Positions 59,774-64,000 of a stretch of DNA of 64,000 nt are shown piece by piece. Within the stretch, counting starts at the first letter, position 1; each line of letters starts with the position of its first letter. Under the pieces are notes generated by a model. That model saw nothing but the letters and a program-made list of their open reading frames with translations. It searched no databases and was not told the DNA's origin. Position numbers and translations under genes: made by a program. Origin of the DNA: Sorangium cellulosum (GTDB lineage Bacteria; Myxococcota_A; Polyangia; Polyangiales; Polyangiaceae); assembly GCF_002950945.1 (NCBI RefSeq), contig NZ_CP012673.1:8694501-8758500 (forward strand). The letters run 5' to 3'.

Positions 59774-62254
59774 TCACCGGGGCGTGTGGTATCTCGCCAC
59801 CACGACCGTGATGTCGTCGTCCGGGCTCGGGCACCAGCGCTCGACTTCCTTCAAGATCCGGTCGCGGATCACCTCCACGGGCGCGGACTGGGCGGACTCG
59901 ATCGCGGCGCAGAGCCGCTCCAGCCCGAACTGCTCGTGATGGGCGCTCCGCGCCTCCGTCACGCCATCACTGTAGAGCACGAGCACATCTCCGTCCTCGA
60001 GCACGAACTCGGCGTCTCGGGTCATCGCGTCCACGTCGGGCAGCGCGCCGATCCAGACGCCCGAGCTCGGGACGGACACGCAGCGACGCGTGCGCGCCGA
60101 GCACACGAGGATGTCGTCGTGCGCGCCCGCGAACGTCACCCGCCCGCTCCGCTCGTACCGCAGGAGGAGCAGCGTCGCGTGCTCGTCCCGCCGCAGCCGG
60201 CTGCGGACGTTCTCGTACACCGCCGCGTTGACCGCCGAGATCACCCGGGCCGGGCTGGCGTCCGGGTCCCTCCGCGTCAGCGCCGACACCATGCTCTGGA
60301 TCATCAGCATCACGAGGCCCGCCACGAGCCCGTGCCCGGCGACGTCGCCGATCCCGAGCCAGCCGCCCCCGGGCGTCGCGATGACGTCGTAGTAGTCGCC
60401 GCCGACCTCCGCGGCCGGCGTCATCACCGCGCAGAGCTCGAGCCCCTCGACCTCCAGCTGGTCCGGCGCCAGCGTGGTCTGGATCCGCGCGGCCACCTCG
60501 CTCTCCTGGCGGATCTTCTCCTGCTCCAGCCGCTCGCGCAGCTCCACCTGCCGCACCACCTCCCGGTGCAGCGTCACCGTCTTCACCGCCGAGCCGAGCT
60601 GCAGGCGCAGCGCGTCGTACACCATCTCGTGCGCGCCGCTGTTCAGCACCGCGATCCCGAACCGGTCCACGTCGCCGAACGCGACCGGGACCACCGCCAC
60701 GGTCGTCCGCGCGGGCGCGTCCAGGAACCCCTCCGGCGCGAGCAGGCGCGCCGAAAAGCTCACGGGCGGCGCGTCCACCTCGCGGCCGTCCTCCATCAGG
60801 AAGAGCGGCTGCATCGTGGCGCGCTGCGCGTCGTCGTAGAGCGACACCGCGACGCGCGAGAGGTGCAGCCTCGGCAGCTCCACCGCCATCACGCGCCTCA
60901 GGTTGGGCAGGCTCAGGCAGGTCGAGAAGCTCCGCGCGCTCCAGCTGAGGTAGAGCGAGGCGAGCTCCACGCTGAGCCGCTGCTCGCCCTCGGCGCGCGT
61001 GGAGGCGCTCCCGATCACGATCCGCGCCGCGTGCCAGCGCCGCTCCAGGGCCTCGTCGAGCGCCCGGTCGCCGCCCTCCTCGGGCGGCGGCTGGCGGAGC
61101 CGCTCCCGGAGCAGCGAGATCGCCCCCTGGAAGTGCTCGAGCAGCGCGCCCTCGCGCCCCGCGGCCTCGAGGATCGCCTCGAGCGTCTGGAGGAAGCGGC
61201 CCTCCGTGCCCGCGATGTCCTCCTCGAGCGCCGAGAGCAGCTCGCCGGGCCAGCCGTGGAGCGCGCCCGTCGGGATCATCACGCACCGCCGGAGGCCGCG
61301 CTCCAGCGACCCCCGCTGCCCGGCGAGCGAGAACGCCCCGCCCCGCGCAACCATGGCCGGCGGCGCGAGCGAGGAGCCCACCTCGGAGGCGCAGCCGCAC
61401 GACTCGCGGCGCGTGAGCTCGACCTGGAGGCGCGTCTGCGCCGGGACCGGCACGCCGTCGATCAGGCGCGCGATCGTGTCCACGGCCATCGCGCCGAGCT
61501 GCTTCATGGGCTGGCGGACCGTGGTCAGCGACGGCTTCGCGAAGCGCGCGATGACCGCGTCGTCGAAGCCGCTCGCGAGCACGTCCTCGGGGATGCGCAG
61601 CCCCCGCTCCTTGAGCGCCTCGATGGCCCCGAGCGCCATCTTGTCGTTGGCGGCCACCACGGCGTCGAGCTCAACCCCGCTGTCCAGGATTTGACGCATT
61701 GCGCCATAACCACTGTCGATGGTGAACCTGCCGCTGGCGAAGAGGCGCGGGTCGAAGGGGAGAGAGCGCGCCGCGAGGGCCCGGGCGTACGCCTCGGCGC
61801 GGGCCTCGGCCTCCTCGTTGCCGGGCGGTCCGCCGACGAACGCGACGCGCTGGCGCCCGTGGTCGTCGACCATGTGCGCCACCGCCATCTCGATCCCGGA
61901 GGCGTTGTCGACGAGGATGCTCGGGATCCCGTCGATGGCGAGCCCGATGCTGCAGACGGGCAGCGGCGCGTACGAGCGGCAGAACGCCCGCATGCCTTCG
62001 ATCCCGACGTGATGGCAGAACGTCGCCGCGGCGACGACGACGCCGCTGACCGTCTCCGGGCCGATGAGGTGGTAGAAGCTGCTCGGCCCGGCCGACCCGT
62101 CGGGCCCGTACGGGGCGAGCGCCTCGCCGAAGGCGATCAGGAGGTTGAGGTCGTGCGCCCCGGCCGCCCGCTCGACGCCGAAGCGCACCTCGGACTGGTA
62201 GTCTCCGCCCACGGCATCCATCACGAGGGCGATCGTCCGGCGCTTCTTCGTCAT
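59774..62254 (-). CDS. SpoIIE-type serine phosphatase with LacI-like sensor, unit 2
   Basis: 826 residues, the same length as unit 1. LacI-type ligand domain 1-290 (VRFGVERAAGAHDLNLLIAFG; SGVVVAAATFCHHVG; DAVVAANDKMALGAIEALK; ending ESCGCASEVG), then helical and GAF-like regions, coiled coil and PP2C domain with all acidic metal residues (GGDYYDV; GDVAGHG; LYSDGVTEAR; DDDITVVVARY). The phosphatase half is nearly identical to units 1 and 3, while the ligand domain is more diverged, which suggests the same target but different ligands. It starts 17 bp after its STAS gene. Confidence 0.88.
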   Translation of the reverse strand: MTKKRRTIALVMDAVGGDYQSEVRFGVERAAGAHDLNLLIAFGEALAPYGPDGSAGPSSFYHLIGPETVSGVVVAAATFCHHVGIEGMRAFCRSYAPLPVCSIGLAIDGIPSILVDNASGIEMAVAHMVDDHGRQRVAFVGGPPGNEEAEARAEAYARALAARSLPFDPRLFASGRFTIDSGYGAMRQILDSGVELDAVVAANDKMALGAIEALKERGLRIPEDVLASGFDDAVIARFAKPSLTTVRQPMKQLGAMAVDTIARLIDGVPVPAQTRLQVELTRRESCGCASEVGSSLAPPAMVARGGAFSLAGQRGSLERGLRRCVMIPTGALHGWPGELLSALEEDIAGTEGRFLQTLEAILEAAGREGALLEHFQGAISLLRERLRQPPPEEGGDRALDEALERRWHAARIVIGSASTRAEGEQRLSVELASLYLSWSARSFSTCLSLPNLRRVMAVELPRLHLSRVAVSLYDDAQRATMQPLFLMEDGREVDAPPVSFSARLLAPEGFLDAPARTTVAVVPVAFGDVDRFGIAVLNSGAHEMVYDALRLQLGSAVKTVTLHREVVRQVELRERLEQEKIRQESEVAARIQTTLAPDQLEVEGLELCAVMTPAAEVGGDYYDVIATPGGGWLGIGDVAGHGLVAGLVMLMIQSMVSALTRRDPDASPARVISAVNAAVYENVRSRLRRDEHATLLLLRYERSGRVTFAGAHDDILVCSARTRRCVSVPSSGVWIGALPDVDAMTRDAEFVLEDGDVLVLYSDGVTEARSAHHEQFGLERLCAAIESAQSAPVEVIRDRILKEVERWCPSPDDDITVVVARYHTPR

Positions 62255-62271
62255 GGCCTGAGGCTCTCGGG

Positions 62272-62649
62272 TCAGGTGTCGGCGATCGAGACGAGCTCCG
62301 GCGACATGCGCTCGATCGCCGAGAGGCTCCTCCGTTGCCACGGGAGCCGCGCGTCCGTGAGGAACCGCGTCCTGCACTGGAGGCCGAGGCTCGCGAGGCC
62401 GTGGACGAAGCTGATGAACGCCTTGAGGCAGCTCGAGTTGAGGAAGCCGAGGGCCCTCACGTCGAACTCCACCGCGCTGACCGAGAGGCGTATCACCTCC
62501 GGCTGAAGGGCCTTGAGGTAGCGCCCGAGCGGCCCGGCCGCCGCCATGTCGCCGGTGCCGGTGAGCTTGATGCCGAGGGTGTCGCCCCGCTGGGCCGCCT
62601 CGATACCGAAGCTGTTCATGACGACGCGCTCAAGCCTTAGGCTGCTCAT
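62272..62649 (-). CDS. STAS-like anti-sigma factor antagonist, unit 2
   Basis: 125 residues from the ATG at 62649, which lies inside the end of the ATPase gene (20-bp overlap). FDVRALGFLNSSCLKAFISFV holds the putative phospho-Ser position. It is paralogous to the unit 1 protein, with the same C-terminus (ERMSPELVSIADT). It should switch between the RsbW-like kinase and the SpoIIE-type phosphatase. Confidence 0.75.
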   Translation of the reverse strand: MSSLRLERVVMNSFGIEAAQRGDTLGIKLTGTGDMAAAGPLGRYLKALQPEVIRLSVSAVEFDVRALGFLNSSCLKAFISFVHGLASLGLQCRTRFLTDARLPWQRRSLSAIERMSPELVSIADT

Positions 62650-63154
62650 CCACCCTCCACCTGCCGATCGGCGCATGCGCGGTGATCGTCAGCTCGTTCC
62701 CTACTATCGAGTAGTCCACGTCGAGGCCGCCCTCGGCCCGGACCCGCGCGAGGCCGAGCCCCGACACCCCCTCCACCATCGCCGTCTCGCAGATGAGCGC
62801 GTCATAGTGCTTCACCGGGTCATCCGCGCTCTTCAGCGTGAGGAGTCGCCGCTCGACCTCGCGCAGCCGCTCCGGCGACGCCTCGTTGCGCGCCCGGATC
62901 TTCATCACGCACGCGCTCTCCGCCTCCTCCAGCGCGAGCTCCAGGCTGACGCGCGGGCCGGTGGAGTACTTGGTGATGTTCTCGGCGAGCTCGTGCGCCG
63001 CCATGTAGAACCGCGAGCTCACGTTCGCGTCGTCCAGCACCATGCTGCAGAAGGTGGAGACCAGCCGGAGCACGCCGCTCGCCATCCGCTCGTTCGGGAA
63101 GAACGTGATGCACAAGAAGAGGGAGCCTCCCTGGCTCGGATCGGAACCTGACAC
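62630..63154 (-). CDS. RsbW-like anti-sigma/kinase ATPase, unit 2 (intact)
   Basis: 174 residues, GTG start. HATPase features: AAHELAENITKYSTGPRVSL (N-box with Glu-Asn), EGVSGLGLARVRAEGG (G-box) and a C-terminal strand-rich part (VDYSIVGNELTITAHAPIGRW). A SpoIIAB/RsbW-type protein of the slr1658 class; it should bind ATP, phosphorylate the STAS partner and hold a target protein. It is the complete version of the deleted copy in unit 1 and the first gene of its unit. Confidence 0.75.
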   Translation of the reverse strand: MSGSDPSQGGSLFLCITFFPNERMASGVLRLVSTFCSMVLDDANVSSRFYMAAHELAENITKYSTGPRVSLELALEEAESACVMKIRARNEASPERLREVERRLLTLKSADDPVKHYDALICETAMVEGVSGLGLARVRAEGGLDVDYSIVGNELTITAHAPIGRWRVDEQPKA

Positions 63155-63163
63155 GATTCCACC

Positions 63164-63192
63164 AGCCTACGTCGTTCTCGATTCGAATCCAA
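63164..63192 (-). promoter_or_regulatory. Conserved TTGGAT-N17-TAGGCT element, unit 2
   Basis: Minus-strand TTGGAT (complement of 63187-63192) and TAGGCT (complement of 63164-63169) with a 17-bp spacer, 9 bp before the GTG at 63154. The spacer differs from unit 1 at several positions, while boxes and distances are kept. Confidence 0.35.
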
Positions 63193-63269
63193 TCCCTTCT
63201 GCTCGCGGGGCGCACCGGCGCTCATGTAGGCGACGAGCACGACTCCAGCTCTTCTATGCGGCTGTCCGC

Positions 63270-64000
63270 CTAGCGAGGGGCGCGGTACCTCGCCACCACG
63301 ACCGTGATGTCGTCGTCGGGGCTCGGACACCAGACCTCGACTTCCCTCAGGATCCGGTCGCGGATCGCCTCGACGGGCGACGACTGGACGGCCTCGATCG
63401 TGGCGCAGAGCCGCTCCAGCCCGAACTGCTCACGATGGGCGTTGCGCGCCTCCGTCACGCCGTCGCTGTAGAGCGCGAGCACGTCCCCGTCCTCCAGGAC
63501 GAACTCGGCGTCTCGGGTCATCGCGTCGATAACCGGCAGCGCGCCGATCCAGACGCCCGTGCTCTGGATGCACACGCAGCGCCCGGTGCGCGCGCGGCAC
63601 ACCACGATGTCGTCGTGCGCGCCCGCGAACGTCACCCGCCCGCTCCGCTCGTACCGCAGGAGGAGCAGCGTCGCGTGCTCGTCCCGCCGCAGCCGGCTGC
63701 GCACGTTCTCGTACACGGCCCCGTTCACCGCGGAGACGATCTCGCCCGGGCTGGCGGTCGGCTCGCTGCGCGCGAGCGCCGAGACCATGCTCTGGATCAT
63801 CAGCATCACGAGGCCCGCCGCGAGCCCGTGCCCGGCGACGTCGCCGATCCCGAGCCAGCCGCCCCCGGGCGTCGCGATGACGTCGTAGTAGTCGCCGCCG
63901 ACCTCCGCGGCCGGCTTCATCGCCGCGCAGAGCTCGAGCCCCTCGACCTCCAGCTTCGCCGGCACCAGCGTGGTCTGGATCCTCGCCGCGACCACGCTCT
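63270..64000 (-). CDS. SpoIIE-type serine phosphatase, unit 3 (5' part outside window)
   Basis: The C-terminal ~243 residues of a third paralogue: VVAARIQTTLVPAKLEVEGLEL, then the PP2C domain with GGDYYDV, GDVAGHG, LYSDGVTEAR and DDDITVVVARY. The frame is open through the right edge, so the sensor domain and start are not seen. The last ~230 residues match units 1 and 2 closely, with long identical DNA stretches. A spacer of 115 bp separates it from unit 2. Confidence 0.88.
   Translation of the reverse strand, partial: SVVAARIQTTLVPAKLEVEGLELCAAMKPAAEVGGDYYDVIATPGGGWLGIGDVAGHGLAAGLVMLMIQSMVSALARSEPTASPGEIVSAVNGAVYENVRSRLRRDEHATLLLLRYERSGRVTFAGAHDDIVVCRARTGRCVCIQSTGVWIGALPVIDAMTRDAEFVLEDGDVLALYSDGVTEARNAHREQFGLERLCATIEAVQSSPVEAIRDRILREVEVWCPSPDDDITVVVARYRAPR

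Larger units (their letters stand above)
56622..64000 (-). repeat. Tandem amplification of a partner-switch module
   Basis: Three copies of a gene set (RsbW-like, STAS-like, SpoIIE-type), each ~3.1-3.5 kb, all on the minus strand. Paralogues keep the same lengths (826, 125 residues), overlaps and even spacer sequence (both spacers keep tacgt-n-gttctcg and atccaatccc). Unit 3 is cut by the window edge. Confidence 0.85.

Overview
This window is GC-rich DNA with strong G/C bias at third codon positions. It carries OmpA/TSP3 proteins, MEDS-type kinases, SpoIIE-type phosphatases, AgmX-like lipoproteins, YkgJ proteins and a polyketide synthase. That mix points to a myxobacterium, most likely Polyangiaceae of the Sorangium type (inference from gene content, no search run). 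About 55 protein genes or gene fragments are called. No rRNA, tRNA, CRISPR array, insertion sequence or prophage was recognised.

Layout. 1-3.4 kb: two OmpA-family envelope proteins and an AAA ATPase/PD-(D/E)XK gene broken in a C7 run, followed by a very large nested hairpin. 3.6-8.3 kb (minus strand): valS of the archaeal-like type, a cheD whose catalytic Cys position is Ser, a tiny gene upstream of it, and a ferredoxin-NADP reductase-like flavoenzyme. 9.65-14.9 kb (plus): cytochrome P450, tandem-duplicated haem-oxygenase-fold (HDO-like) dimetal protein, SAM methyltransferase, second P450. 15-18 kb: MEDS histidine kinase, then a GST and a divergent YafY/WYL regulator sharing one operator. 18.5-26.4 kb (plus): cupin, O-methyltransferase, and a 2134-residue A-ACP-KS-KR-ACP-TE polyketide synthase. 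This synthase has lost its acyltransferase but keeps both AT-flanking linkers, and its thioesterase nucleophile is Cys. The two blocks probably form one uncharacterised natural-product locus or two adjacent ones.

26.4-36.1 kb is mixed. It holds an orphan CcmH-like protein, a secreted protein, a VOC protein, a three-gene coupled operon ending in an ion transporter, an epoxide-hydrolase-like enzyme, a desaturase, a transglutaminase-like protein and a TetR regulator. The VOC and TetR upstream regions share a CGTAC-N3-GTACG operator. 36.5-45.3 kb (plus): a sigma-54 promoter before a YkgJ gene, then an SMP-30 lipoprotein, an AraC regulator abutting an N-terminally truncated kinase, two glycosyltransferases, a YihY protein and a decayed HNH nuclease. 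45.5-49.2 kb (minus): an overlapping GAF / cytosolic subtilase / TPR operon. 49.4-56.4 kb: a small membrane protein, two DUF2382 stress proteins, a tandem-repeat hairpin, an ABC exporter, an AgmX-like lipoprotein and an unusual pyruvate kinase.

56.6-64 kb (minus) is a tandemly amplified partner-switching module. Each unit is read as RsbW-like ATPase, STAS protein, then an 826-residue phosphatase with a LacI-type ligand-binding domain but no DNA-binding domain. One unit is complete. One has an in-frame internal deletion that removes the ATPase core of its RsbW-like gene. One runs off the right edge.
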